Shown here: one piece after another, positions 1-11,960 of the stretch
Layout of the letters: each line of letters opens with the position of its first letter
Position numbering within the stretch: position 1 is the first letter of the stretch
Assembly (NCBI GenBank): GCA_003255065.1
Contig: QAOA01002417.1
Location: 630,122-694,121 of the forward strand
Direction: 5' to 3'
DNA length: 64,000 nucleotides
Source of the DNA: Cercis canadensis
Lineage: Eukaryota > Streptophyta > Magnoliopsida > Fabales > Fabaceae
Made by a program: the position numbers and the translations under genes
Notes under the pieces: generated by a model
Told to the model about the DNA's origin: nothing
What the model saw: the letters and a program-made list of their open reading frames with translations, nothing else
Databases searched by the model: none

Positions 1-863
1 AAAACTTTTTTTATTTTCCCAAATGAAATTTCATTAAGATACATTATAAATTGTGAATTGTTGGGAATTGTACTTTGCTGTTTGTGTATGTATCTTTTCA
101 CTTGTAAAATTAGAAATAATAAGACAGCAATCAACCGAAGGGATGTCTCGGGTTGCAACAATGGAATTTTCACCTCAATGAATGTCTGAATCTGATACAT
201 GACGAGACTTTTCAATGTTTTCATCAATCTGAAAAGGAATCTTCAGGTGATGTTATAAAGTGCTTAAAATAAGGACAAATATTTATTAGAAAATACAAAG
301 TTCTGGTGCTGCTGCCTGCTGGTGCTGGCCAAGCGGTCCACGCGCGGTTGATGATCTCAATAGAAATCGGCTTGGTTGGATTTGGATGAAGGTTCAAAAT
401 AACTCTTTATATGACACAGCCGTGTTATATGCATTACTATCTTGTTCACATTTTTTGTAATTATTATAGATCCTACTTTAATTTATATTTTATAATTTTA
501 ATTAAACTACTTAATCTATACTCTGTCTTTTTAATGTGAAAAATGTTGAGAATTTGGTAGTGAGTTTACCCTTGTGTTTAGAACAAGTATTTTATCTAAA
601 TTTTAAAAATAGTTAAAGGCAAGTTATTTTTAATCTAATATATATCTATATCTATATTAGAAACACTTCATTGATCTTTTAATAATTTTTTATTTTAAAA
701 AATAAAAATTTAGGTGGTTGCTAAAATGCTACTGCTACCTTTAGCTCTTATTTGGAAAGTTTTGGTAGGATCTATTTTAGTGTAATTACAAATATCTTAA
801 AAATTAAATTACTTAATGAAACATATAAAATAATACTAAAAATAGTGATATTTAATTTTATTG
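1..863. other. Intergenic sequence, no gene seen
   Basis: AT-rich sequence with no convincing reading frame or splice structure. A slightly GC-richer patch at about 300-400 (CTG-rich) has no sustained frame. An (AT)n run at 865-884 leads directly into the foldback element. Confidence 0.6.
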
Positions 864-1317
864 CATATATATATATATATATATAGGTGAGGGTTAAGAC
901 CACCCCTTTTGAGGGGTGGTAGTGCTACACCTCCTCTTAGTTTGGTGAGTTCGGGTGAGATTTACAATGTAATTTTAGTATCATTACAAAGATCTCGAAA
1001 AATTGAGTTACTCAGTATGTGTTAGAACACATAGTTCTTTATAAAATGCAAGAAAGACACAATATAACAAAACATGTCAAAAAGTAAACTTAAAAAAGTT
1101 ATTTCCTAACACATTTTCCTACATCATGTTATTATTATATTTTATAAGGAACTGTGTGTACTGGCACATACTGATTAACTCAATTTTTTGATATTTTTGT
1201 AATAACACCAAAATCACTTGATAGATCTCATCCAAACCCACCAAACCCAAGAAGTGTAGCGCTACCACCCCATAGGGTGATAGCTTAGCGTTGATCATAT
1301 ATATATACATATATATA
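864..1317. mobile_element. Foldback MITE with about 170-bp inverted arms
   Basis: Positions about 885-1048 and 1137-1300 are inverted copies of each other with scattered mismatches. Both arms read, from the outside inward, through a GGGGTGGTAG-type block, a GGTTTGGTGGGTT-like block, ATTGAGTTA and a TTTATAAAAT-like inner end, so the whole element could fold into one long hairpin. There is no coding capacity. AT dinucleotide runs flank both ends (865-884, 1297-1317), which fits insertion into a TA-rich target but hides any target-site duplication. The superfamily cannot be assigned from one copy. Confidence 0.75.
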
Positions 1318-4300
1318 GAGAAGCAAGTGGAGACGATAGAGTCAAAGATAAAAGTTAAATTGATAGTGATGTTGCTAGTCCACATGAATAAAAATAGGTG
1401 TCAAAAGTGCCCCAACCAATATTAGAGGGCCTTTTTAGGATTAGAGTGAAGAAAAATAGATTAATTTTTTAAAAAAAAAAACTAATGTTAATTAGTTATA
1501 TATCAGGATCCATATTTGTATGCACATCGAATAAATTTTACATGAAATGAACAAGATAACTTTTGTTTAAATAGTAAGATTAGTATTAAAATAATAAAAT
1601 CTAAAAGACTTGTATCATCAAGCTTGAGAATATAGTCAAACTTCATGTCCCCCAGATATGCTATACCCTGTCCAAGCGCTGCAAAAGCAGATGTTAGCCA
1701 GAGAAAAATCAGAAATGACTTGATCTGCAAATTAAACTCAGTTTAATTTCCTGTAAAGTAATTATTTGATCTTGTTTAATTTCTTCAACTTAATCAGTTC
1801 ACAAGTAAAGTAAGGCATACACTTTTTTAATCAAAATCTTCTAATAATAAAGAAAACTATGATATAGAAACATGTGGAAATTTATTTGAAAAATAATGGT
1901 TTCTAAATTCAACAAGTAATTAACTTAGTATATCAGATTCAGTGAAAGAGAATATATCATATATATAGCCTGCATTCTTGGCAGGATCTGGAGGCAATGA
2001 ATCTAATGATATAGTTCTGCTTTCCTCAGTTCTCATCTTCCATCCTCACACTGTTGTTTTACTACTTGTTTTCTTTTTGTTTTTATTTCTTCCCCATTTT
2101 CAATTTACACCAAGAACTTAGCATAGGGCAAAAATCAAAATCAACCAGTGAAAACGATTTTGAGTAGTTGGCTCAATAGCTAATTGTATCTTACTGTTCA
2201 AGTAAAAGATTTGCAAAGGTGTGAACTTGACCATCTAATACCAAAATTAACCATTGAATTTTAACTGTGTAACATTTTTGGATTAAAGTCAGAAACATCT
2301 TTCAGTGCTCTAATCAGAGATGCATTTAAGAGCTGAAATAACCTTAAAACAGCTATCACTGGTTTTGTGTGGTCCTACCAATATTATTCTAGGTTATAAG
2401 CCAAAACTTAATTGAATCAAAATTTGGGTCCACTCTACAATCCCAGTTCATGTATTAAGGTCGTGAAAATAACCATTTGAGAACGCTGCTACAAAATATT
2501 ACGTGATAGTGTATCCATTCTAAGGAAAATCAGCAATAGTCAAGCTGCATTAACGCCATAGCCAATTGGGATGGATCTTCTTAATTTGAAAATGATCATA
2601 CAGAATAGAACAAAATCAAAATGAAAAGCACAAAAAGCTTGTGGCTAGGGTTTACTCTATATGGTTGCAAAGTCTCTGTCTAAAACTTGGTAAGAAAGAA
2701 AGCAAAAAGAAAATGAGACGAGTACAAGTCTAGAAAGTGTGAGAGAGAGAGAGAGAAAGAGAGAGATAAGGAATGATCTTTGTGATGTAGCTTGAGAGAT
2801 ATGGGTATAGAAAATTAGTGCAAGAAGATGATTACCCGTAAGACTAGGGAGTGTACCACTGCGGCTGTGAACTCTCTAGGGCACTCCCTCATGAGGTAAG
2901 CAGCTCAGGATTATGGATATGAGAGAGACAGATAAAGGGCTTCTCTTCTCTGGCAAATCAAGTATATAATAAAGGTAAAAGAATGTGACCATTTTGCCAA
3001 AAAGAAGAATAATAAAAAAAACAAAGGGAGAGAGAGAGAGGTATGGTGGTTCAGTTCCAAAGTGCCATGTAAATGCATGATAAGGAAAGGCAAATCTCAT
3101 GATGGTAGTGTCAAAATCAAACAAATTATGTAATCTGAAAAGTTGAAACGTATAGAGACATGAAAGAGAGAAGGAGATTGAATAACGTTCAAATATTGAA
3201 CAAGACTGTAACAAAAAGGTTGAATTCAAGGAAAGATTGAATAGTTCCATCTATCCAGTTTCCCTGATTGGTTCATTTTTGTGTAATTTGTACTTTTACC
3301 ATGCCAGACAAGAAAACAAATAATATTGGGTAAGTCCTTTTACTGAATTCATTTACTTACATTGGCTTTAATGCTTCTAAATCAACTTTAAAAAAAATGT
3401 AACAAATCATCATTTAATTCTGTAGCTATATAATCTTGTTGTACCTTAATTATTCCAAGGAATTTGGTATTTTAAAGCTGCCTATTTGATTAGAATAAGA
3501 GCCTCATGCATGTAAATTAATAATAGCATTTCTAATCAATTTTACTGCATTTAAGTTGAATTTTAATATTTGTTTTGTGTGAGTGAATCAATATCTACTG
3601 GAAATTCAGGAGTAGCCCATATCTTGGTAGGAAATTTAATGTTGCAGTGGACTCACTCACTTTCAAGGGATGATGTTGCAGAGATGGTGCTGCAGCTTAT
3701 AGGGTTTAGAACATAAGACGCTGAAAGCTGAATCGCAGGTTTAGAAGCGGCAGTGGCAAGAAATGATGTAGCTTTCGAATACTGATCTCACACCAAGATA
3801 CACACAGAAAAAGATCCACAAACAATGACATCCTTTGCACTTAATGCCAAAGCATTAAATTTTTGGGGCGCGTGCTCTCGCCATCATAAATTCATCAACT
3901 TACTTTTACATTTGTACCCTGCTATGCGAGTGCTACCCTTCATTTTTATGGATGTGAACTTCATTGCTGGCTTTACAGAAATTTGAACAGCAACTGCATG
4001 AAGAAATAAAAATTTTGATTTTCTATTGAAGATTCACATATCACTCCAAAGACCTTAATTTGAACAGTTGGTTGATGCCATTTTGTTTATTTTCTAGATA
4101 CTGAATTTATGTAGAAAATAGTATACATAAGGGAATCGAACTAAGAGGAAATAATATGACAGGTCTATGCAACTATATATAGGCAGAAGAATTTCCAATT
4201 TTTTTTTTCCCTGAAAATTGAATCATTTGTTATCAATCCTAAATTGGACCCAAATATGGTTCCATACCCGATAAAAAAAGTTGTATTTCATCCATTCATT

Positions 4301-5682
4301 TTTCGGGGGAACTTAAGAGAAAGCAAAGGGTTAGACTCGTGAATATGTTAGTTGGCAACTAGCTAAGTTTAGGATTTTACTTTGTTTAAGTATATACAAA
4401 TTAATGGGCTATTTTTAATGAGGGAATATTAGATACAATGTTCTTATTTCTCTCTCTTCTTCTCTGATAAATAACCAAGTTTTGTGTGATCTTGATGAGG
4501 AGAATTATTACAAATTAAGAGAGCAAGAAGAGAAGAAACTAAATTTAGTTGGGAAAACAATTTGAATGGTAAAACAGAAGATGCTTAGTTACATTTTTTT
4601 TTTTGGCCGATGCTTAATTATATAATTAATTTCTCTTTTTTAGATCTTTCTTTCTTCTTTCTATTTTTGGCCAGTGCCAAGTATTAGTCCAAGCTTGTGC
4701 AGAATTGATCAAAAAGCTATGAGTTTCCCTTCCCCCTCTATCTATCCCTCAAGAGAATGACCCTTTGACGCTTGTTCACTAAAGCTGCCTTTTATTCTGT
4801 AAACTGTATATTTTGAATATAATTGTCACATAGGGTGTACCCTCTATAGCCGAGTAGTCTTCCCTGCATATCAAACCCACGCATCCTCACTGCCTCACAA
4901 GTCACAAGTTCAAGAAAAGCTCTAATTCCTGAAATTCCTATAGAAGATGCGAACTAAAGATAGGGCAACAGACCAAAAAACAAAAAAGAAACCCTAATGG
5001 AAATAGCTCATGTATTGGTTGGGACCCATGGAATGGAGAGTAAATTCATGAAACCCATTTTTACATTTTTGCCCATGACATGTTCAGGTAAGTACAGGAA
5101 TATCTGTGTACCCTGCCTGCTGATTCGTCTTAATTAAAGAAGAGTAGAAAATCAAAAAATATTTGAAGGGGGCTATATCTCTTTCTTCATCAAAAGAAGA
5201 ACCTATTGAACTCCCAAATCACAACCCACATCATTCTATTGCCATTCATTCATTCATTCAGTAGAACCTTTTCTTTCCTTCCATCAAATATATCATTTCA
5301 TACCCCATTTTTCTACCCCTTCCCTTCCTCTCTCTCTCTCTCTGACCAAAAGCTTAGTAATTTCATACCTGGTCATGCCTTTTCATCCAAGTAATTCTAC
5401 TGGTACCCTCACTTTCTAAGCCCTCTTTTGTCCCTTCCCTTTTTATGAACTCCTCTCTGTCAACTTCAGTCCTTCTCTCCCAGATATTTCTGTGATTTTC
5501 TCTCTTCGTCACTCCATGTGCCTCTTCTATCCCCTATTATAAGTCATACCCCGTAATCCCCATCTTCCCTCCAATTCATGCACTCTCACCTACCCTCTTC
5601 CCCTTCTCTCTCTATCTCTCTATCTAACATTGTTTAAGTTTTTGTTTGCTTCCCTTTGTTTTCTTCTTGTTTTCATTCTGTC
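1318..5682. other. Long non-coding stretch and WUSCHEL promoter/5' leader
   Basis: About 4.3 kb without a gene I can support. It holds a GA tract near 2740-2770, another near 3027-3040 and a CT tract near 5330-5343 just upstream of WUSCHEL. The frames present lack splice-site or family support. The last 500 bases are pyrimidine-rich and probably include the WUSCHEL 5' leader. The transcription start and distal enhancers cannot be placed from sequence alone. Confidence 0.5.
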
Positions 5683-7196
5683 ATGGAACCTCAACAACAA
5701 CAACAACAACAGCAGAGCCAGCAACACTCACCAAACGAGGATGACGGCAGTGGAAAAGGGGGATTTCTCTGCAGGCAAAGTAGTACACGGTGGACTCCCA
5801 CTACCGACCAGATAAGAATATTGAAGGACCTTTACTACAACAATGGAGTTAGGTCCCCAAGTGCAGAGCAGATTCAGAGGATCTCTGCTAGGCTGAGGCA
5901 GTACGGCAAGATTGAAGGCAAGAATGTCTTTTATTGGTTCCAGAACCACAAAGCTCGAGAAAGGCAGAAGAAAAGATTCACTTCTGATGTTCCCATGCAA
6001 AGACCACCGACTAATGCTGCTAATGCTAATTGGAAACCTGAAGAACCCATTCAGACCAAGTACTCTAACATATCTTCTAATGGTAAATTCATAACCATCT
6101 CTATAATCTCATCTCTCTCTTTCATTATTTCTCTCTTGAGTTCTGGGGAAAATTTTGTCAAGTTAAACTTGATTGTATATATATATATATATATTTCATT
6201 ATGATATTGTGGCTGTGTTTTATAGGGGTGTCTTCTGCACCTTCTTCTTCTTCTTCTGCTTCTGGGATGGTTACTCTGGGGCAGATGGGCAACTATGGCT
6301 ATGGATCTATGACTATGGAGAAGAGCTTTAGGGTAAGCTATAATGACTAAGGGTTTGTGATTTTATGGATATGAAGGGCTCTATATGATGAAGTTTGTTT
6401 TTTTCTTTCTGGGTTTCTAGCTATTTGGTTTTTACTCTAGCCAATGGTTATGAAGCTTTGTAATGTATTGAAATGGAAAGCAACCATCACAGATTGCATT
6501 ATTAATGTGAGATTGGCGAGTGCGCGCCCTAGTAGTGATAGTCAACCATATGATGACTATTGGTATCTTATTTAACAACAAAAAGGAGAGACAAACTAGC
6601 CAATTGCATTCTTCAATCCTTAAATCTTCCAGAAAAAGAAGAGTGCCTTAATTTGGTCTCTAGCAAAGTGACTAACCATAAAAGAAAACTTTTCATGAAG
6701 AAAAAGTTACATGTCTCTTTAATCCACCCACTTGGGAGAGGGATTTTTGAAGCAAGGGTCTAAGGGTAGAGCTTTTGAGCTTGTTTTCTTGCTAAGGTGT
6801 TATTTAACCATTGAAATTAATTCCTGATCACTTCATTTTGTACCCTTTTCTCAGGACTGCTCAATATCAGCTGGAGGTAGCAGTTTAAGCCACAACTTGG
6901 GATGGGTTGGTGTGGACCCATATTCCTCAACCTACACAACTTTACTTGACAAAATAAGGCCAACTGAAGAAACCTTTGAAGAAGAAGAAGAGCATGGTGC
7001 CCCTGAGATTGAAACCCTTCCACTTTTCCCTATGCACAACGAGGACATCCATGGCTACTGCAACCTTAGGTCTGAATATTCATCATACTATGGTGGCTGG
7101 TATCACACTGATCATGATGGCTACAAGAGCGGTTCTCGCACTTCCCTTGAGCTTAGTCTCAACTCCTACACTCGTAGATCCCCAGATTCCAATTGA
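5683..7196 (+). CDS. WUS: WUSCHEL homeodomain transcription factor
   Basis: Stem-cell identity factor of the shoot meristem; it binds DNA through an atypical homeodomain and mostly represses its targets. Exons 5683-6082, 6226-6332 and 6855-7196 join in frame (phases 1 and 0) to 282 aa, close to the usual WUS length. The start is the ATG opening MEPQQQ, after which eight Gln occur. The homeodomain spans residues about 35-98, with the helix-3 signature [13 protein letters not shown]. An acidic stretch (EETFEEEEE) follows. The WUS box TLPLFPMH and the C-terminal EAR-like motif LELSL are both intact, so repression through TOPLESS-type co-repressors is expected. An upstream in-frame ATG at 5656 is less likely, because the family starts with the poly-Gln segment. 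Intron 1 contains an (AT)n run. All three WUS-specific motifs separate it from other WOX genes. Confidence 0.97.
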
Positions 7197-8588
7197 AATG
7201 TTAAGTCCTCTCTGTCATCCTTAATTATTAATTAAATGATGCTAGCTTTACCTAGTTATTGTCCCTTAATTTAGGTTCTGTACTTTCAGGTAGTTAATTG
7301 AAGTTGATCAGTGGGGATGTGTACTGGGTTTAATGCTTGGTTCAAGTTAAGAGATTGTCCTAACTTGACACTTGTCACGCAGGGGAGTTAATTAATGGAT
7401 TGACTAATTATAGTTTTATGATATATTTTGTCCATTTCCCAAAAACATTCCTCTCTTTAATTTGCTAATTGAAATGATTGGCTTAAGAGAAGAACATAAT
7501 CATGGTTGGTTTATCCCAAAAAGGACACAGAATTGAAAAAACAAAGCGTGTATGCAATAACATCGCTCGTAGTCATAGCTTCAAACTTCATTGTTTTATG
7601 TAAATGACTTGGAATGGAAATTCTCTCTCCCAAGTCCTAAACCATTTTAGTCTTTTTCCATGATCAATATCAAAAAGGGCCATTCCATCAAAAAGGACAT
7701 TTATTTTTTTCCAAGCAAAGGATGTTAATTAGATGATGCTCTGATTCTTTCTCAAGCATCTATGAGTATCTTTGAAAACCCAATACAAAACAGAGATTCA
7801 TTGAAAGCAGTTTTCAGCGCGTGAGGGTGTGAAGCGATCTCTAGTCTCGACAGCGATTTATGTGGGGACCATTGAAGGCCTGTGTTATGGTCTAATGCCA
7901 CTGACAACTTGTACGGTAAGTTTGGGTTTCTTCTTTTTTCTCTTTCTCGGGTTAAAGCCTTTTGTTTCTCTGAGCATCTTATGGTCACTATGTAATGTGT
8001 GCATGACAGTGAGATATGACGAGCAACAGAAAGGGGGTCTGCTAGAGCAAGTATGATGAGAGGGAGAACTAGACTGTGCAACTCTGCAACTGGTAGAGTA
8101 TATATTTTGAAGTTTGAACCAACTTCGTAAATACCGCACAATTGTTCCGCTGTTTTCCTTCTACTCTTCTTTTCTCCACAGCTCATAATGGCTGGGGCCA
8201 ACCCTATCTTACATTTCTAACACAATTGGCCCACTTCTTCACCCCAATAAAAACCCCTCACTTGGCTAATTAATGTTTGTTGGTAATTGGCTACATGAAT
8301 GAATGATGTTTCATATTACAAATGCATGGGTTCAGATGAGCAAGAGCAACCCCAAAATCATGTTTGAAAGGTGTGTTTTTATAGCCGAGCATAAGCAACT
8401 CAATGCATGTTACCAATCAGCATTAGCTCAATTATTACCAAAAGAATTGAAGATTGTTTCAAAGTGTTAATTAGTTTAGCTGATTAAACTTCTTTTGTAT
8501 TTTTCTGTTTATTCTATGTTATTAGAAGAATGAAATGTTTCTTTTCAAGAATGTAATCAAACATTTTACTGGGAAAAGTTAGGTGTTA
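7197..8588. other. WUSCHEL 3' flank, no gene seen
   Basis: AT-rich sequence after the WUSCHEL stop. An open frame on the minus strand around 7750-8200 has no recognisable domain and no supporting splice pattern, so I do not call it a gene. The stretch ends at the A that precedes the Helitron. Confidence 0.5.
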
Positions 8589-8783
8589 TCCTTATATACA
8601 ATTAATAAAAAGTATTTTTTTTTAAGTACAGTTATACAAAATTTTTGTATCCACTTCTTGCTTGTTCTTATTTTTTTTTATTTCTCTTTCTTTCTTGTTT
8701 TTTGTATTTTTCTTTCTCTCTCTTCATGAGCTTCTTTTCTTTTTACTTTGTTTTACCCATGCAAAGCACGGGTATGCAACTAG
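8589..8783 (+). mobile_element. Short non-autonomous Helitron
   Basis: The 195-bp element begins TCCTTATATAC and ends CTAG. A GC-rich hairpin (ACCCATGC, loop AAA, GCACGGGT) lies seven bases before the CTAG end. It sits between A (8588) and T (8784), the A|T target that Helitrons use, and makes no target duplication. The interior is a pyrimidine-rich, non-coding filler. A second copy with the same ends lies at 15622-15786. These are the three classical Helitron landmarks (5' TC, 3' hairpin, CTRR), so the class is well supported although no helicase is encoded. Confidence 0.8.
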
Positions 8784-9098
8784 TATATGGGTATTTTCCC
8801 TTCGGTAATACTAAAATGCACATTATACCGATGGCTTTAGACCCTTCGTGTTACGACTTATAAATAAATCAGACATAAGCATGATATCTTCTAGTTCACA
8901 TTGCTAGTAGAGATCATGACATTGTGAGTCTCGTACCTGGTGTTAGTATTATCTTTTGATAAACCAGAAACAAACTAGATATGTAAAGAAAAACAGTAAT
9001 CTTTTTTACAAATAACTTGACATTGCTTCTTTAGTTCTTCTCTCATGACAAATCACTCACTTGGTATTCAAATTCAGATTTTCTGGGTCATTGTACTT

Positions 9099-9452
9099 CT
9101 ACCGCATCATACCTCCCTGCACATGTACTGGCTGCATCATTCTTCTTTGCCTTTCAACATTGGCTTCCTAGCCTATTCCATTAATCATCGTACTAAGCAC
9201 AAAAAATGGCTCATAAACTCAATTAAAATGAAGATAGAGATAAAACAAAACAGAAAAGGGAAAATTATTGAAAACTAATGCTTGTCAACTTTTAATTAGC
9301 AAAACCTAAGGACATGTCTAGACCCCGGTTTTGAAGCTCCCTCTACTCTTGGCACAAACTGCACTCCTTACAGAGACAATGGACGATGCAAACGTTGCAA
9401 GGTTCCTCCTCCAAAGAGTACTGCTGCCTCAACCTGGAGTAGAGACATGGGC
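9099..9452 (-). pseudogene. Dead PLAC8-family gene (cell number regulator / PCR type), 3' half
   Basis: Two minus-strand exons (9452-9306 and 9172-9099) join in phase through a GT-AG intron. They read as the C-terminal half of a PLAC8 protein: SLEEEPC, a Cys-rich stretch ending CSLCQE, then REL.NRGLDMSLG, then EANVERQRR and the family-like C-terminus VQGGMMR plus stop. Two conserved positions are stops: the Tyr expected after CQE is TAG, and the Trp expected after DMSLG is TAG. PLAC8 proteins (FW2.2/CNR, PCR) are small Cys-rich membrane proteins for organ size or metal export, so this copy is non-functional. Its upstream end is cut at 9452 by an LTR-type element, and I could not find the missing 5' exons beyond that element. 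Confidence 0.75.
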
Positions 9453-9932
9453 TGTTAGGGAGAATTCATCTTGGGCCAACTGAATATTATATACTACACT
9501 CTTTTATCTTTTCTATCCAATGTGGGACTTCTTTACTTTACATTATTAACACCCACACAATTAATATGTGCATTCTTAACAATCTCTCCTCAAATGTGAG
9601 TATCCACAACTCTCCCTTAATGAGAGGCCCGTCACATGTGTCATTTTGGAGAACCCATCGCCACTTTACTCATCTGCGGTCATCCACAAGAACACCACTA
9701 AATAAGAGGTCATGCGCTCCTCTTTCATGGGAACCCATTCCACACCCAAGAACACATCCATGGAGACCATTCTGCAATCCGAGAATATCTGAGGAGGCTC
9801 ATCCGCGCTCTTACTCCATGGAGGCCCATTCCCGCCCTTTCCACCACACTGTAAGAACATGAAGTCACATTTCACCCTAAGTCAACTATGGGCTCTGATA
9901 CCAATTGTTAAGGAGAATTCATTGTGTGGGCC
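9453..9932 (-). mobile_element. TRIM-type LTR element, broken
   Basis: A fossil small LTR element in minus orientation. One LTR-like unit spans 9453-9581 (TG...CA ends, about 129 bp) and is bordered by a polypyrimidine block matching a polypurine tract on the minus strand. A non-coding interior of about 310 bp follows, then the reverse complement of the initiator-Met tRNA primer site (GGCTCTGATACCA, 9891-9903). At 9906 a second LTR begins with nearly the same first 20 bases, but only about 27 bp can be recognised, so the element is broken. It has no gag or pol. It sits inside the PLAC8 exon. Divergence of the preserved ends suggests it is not very recent. Confidence 0.65.
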
Positions 9933-11679
9933 TGCAAGAATGTGTTTGACATAGCATACTTGAGAACGTGTTTAACTCAATAGGCAATGTTTTTATTCAA
10001 TAATCATTTCACGAGGAACTTACAAGTTTTGCCTCCACCAATCATTTATGCTATGCGTCCAGAAGCTATACAAGGATACCCAAACCCAAGCAGCCTACAG
10101 ATTGGGGATGAACCGTTTTAAAGTTAGTCAAATAGGAACCAAAACATAGTTTTTTAGTTGAGGATATGGAGAATATGATTTTGAATTTAGGACCTCAACC
10201 TTTTTAAAAGATCATGTGGTGACAAAATATGTGTTGAAGAATTTATGAAATGGTAACTTCATTGCAAATTTACAAATATGCATGATATAGATGAGTACAC
10301 TCACATGAAATGAGTTTTTTTTGTGTACATTATATGCGAATTGAAATGACTCCTCTCAAAACTCAAATTGACGAAAAAAGTTTAATTATTTTCGTTCTAA
10401 TAATAAGAATACTATTATACAGCCTTGGTTTTTGCACCAAACATGCTATAATTCTCACATCAATCCTCCAAATATGCAGAATATAAATACTTTCCGCTGG
10501 CGGCGCCGGAGAGTACATGGTGCTGTAAAGTGCGTTCAAGCCGAGGAATGGAGGTGGTGGTGGTGGTGGCGGTGGCGGTTGAGGCAGAAGACTACGTTTC
10601 AGCTTGAAGTTATTGGCAGCTACCATGTCTTCACCCAGGCCATATATAGGGGCACCCCTTTTCACAAACGAAAAACCGTTAGGAAACTACTTATATCTGT
10701 TACGTTTTTTAATAATTTCGGCTAGAATATAGAGATTAAAAGAAAACAGAACCAACACGAAAGAATAGAGAGAAAACAACACGGCAAAACAGAAATATGA
10801 ACGAAGGATAAGGGGGCCTGGCAAATCATCAGAGATACCAAAGAATATAAACTTAGCAGGAACAACTGCTTAATACGAGTTCATTTTTGGGCCATTTCCT
10901 TACGTTGAAGAGCATTGTTTGCTAAAATTGGGCATTTTTTCTTTGCACAAGTATTCAGAAGTAGGAATTTGGCATTAGGAGATAATTAACCGTTGGGAGA
11001 CAATTACAACGTACAAAGAAGATTAGAAAATAACTTATCTTAATTAGTTTCTAACAGAACCATGCTGTTTAAAAATCTATTTGGAAAATGCTTTTATTTA
11101 ATGCTGAGTTTTTAGAAGTAGTTGTGCATACTATAAAAATTTTATCACAAAAGAACGTTGACAACTTGTTTTGATAAAATTGTAATAGATTAATTTCAGG
11201 AGAAAGTCCTACGCGATCAAATTACACGACATCCAATATTTGATTAGAAAAACAAATAGACAAGACATGGGGACACAACAGAAAAAGTATCCATTTTCAT
11301 ATAAAAATTAGTTGTAGTTCCTATTTGGTCTTATTGCAAGAACTTGTCAATGCCAAAAATACCATCCATCTATTTATATTATTTTCTGAGAGAACAAACA
11401 TAAAAAGGTTGTCATCCGTTAGACCTTGGATGGATTATTTCCTTTATTTGGCTTGCCATAATTTCACAATTGTATGGCTTACTACAGCCCTATGTTGTTT
11501 GGGGTGTCACTTGTCAGTTATGAGAAGATAGTGTTGAAAGTTGTTCATACGAGGAAATTATAAGTGATTCTATTCCATGTTGATAAATATAGTGGAGATT
11601 TGGTTGTGAATCCAATAAGATCTTTAAAGCTTTTTGAGGCTTCAAGTACGTTATGACCTTTAGCAGCAACAAAACCATA
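9933..11679. other. Intergenic sequence with one doubtful small frame
   Basis: No gene with family support. The only unusual stretch is a GC-rich patch at 10500-10660, described separately. The remainder is AT-rich and without splice structure. Confidence 0.5.
10363..10626 (-). CDS. Doubtful 87-aa proline-rich open frame
   Basis: An ATG at 10626 opens an 87-codon minus-strand frame with a run of about ten prolines encoded by a CCR/CCA repeat. A TATATATGG box lies just upstream on the same strand. I recognise no family. The second half (IYILHIWRI onward) is hydrophobic with no clear topology. The local rise in GC could come from the trinucleotide repeat alone. It could be a lineage-specific peptide or a chance frame. 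Confidence 0.2.
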   Translation of the reverse strand: MVAANNFKLKRSLLPQPPPPPPPPPPFLGLNALYSTMYSPAPPAESIYILHIWRIDVRIIACLVQKPRLYNSILIIRTKIIKLFSSI

Positions 11680-11960
11680 AAAGATTTATGTCTCTCAGCT
11701 GTTGTGAACAGCATGAGTCTCCCATCATTATTAAACTTCACAACATTACATTAGCATCACAAAAAATCTCCCCAGCAGAAAATATATCAAAGGGGCCTTG
11801 TAGGAGTGAGTGAACTTCACCACATTAAGACATGTCAAAATTGTCACTACAAATTAACAATCTAAATCTTATACATATTCTCATATAGAATTGCTAATCT
11901 TTCATACTTGCGAGCATCAAAGATTCTTGTGTAACCTTCAAATATGCCTTGAATCAAGAC
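11680..11960 (-). pseudogene. Partial duplicate of the neighbouring WD40 gene
   Basis: This stretch aligns with 13145-13425, covering part of exon 8, the following intron and part of exon 7 of the Swd2-like gene, in the same orientation. The peptide block NDGRLML.TTA can still be read. Because intron sequence is included, the copy arose at the DNA level and is not a processed pseudogene. Small insertions and base changes break the frame, and no other exons of the gene are present nearby. It lies about 430 bp beyond the stop codon of the parent gene. Confidence 0.85.

Noticed and set aside
2140-2240. Possible tRNA-derived SINE (A-box and B-box-like words)
   Set aside because: Boxes are poor, and no tail or target duplication could be defined.
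2876-3250. Minus-strand open frame of 124 codons upstream of WUSCHEL
   Set aside because: Low-complexity hydrophobic peptide, no domain, no homologous wording, and it overlaps GA-rich repeats.
7752-8201. Minus-strand open frame of 149 codons after WUSCHEL
   Set aside because: No recognisable motif and no splice or promoter support.
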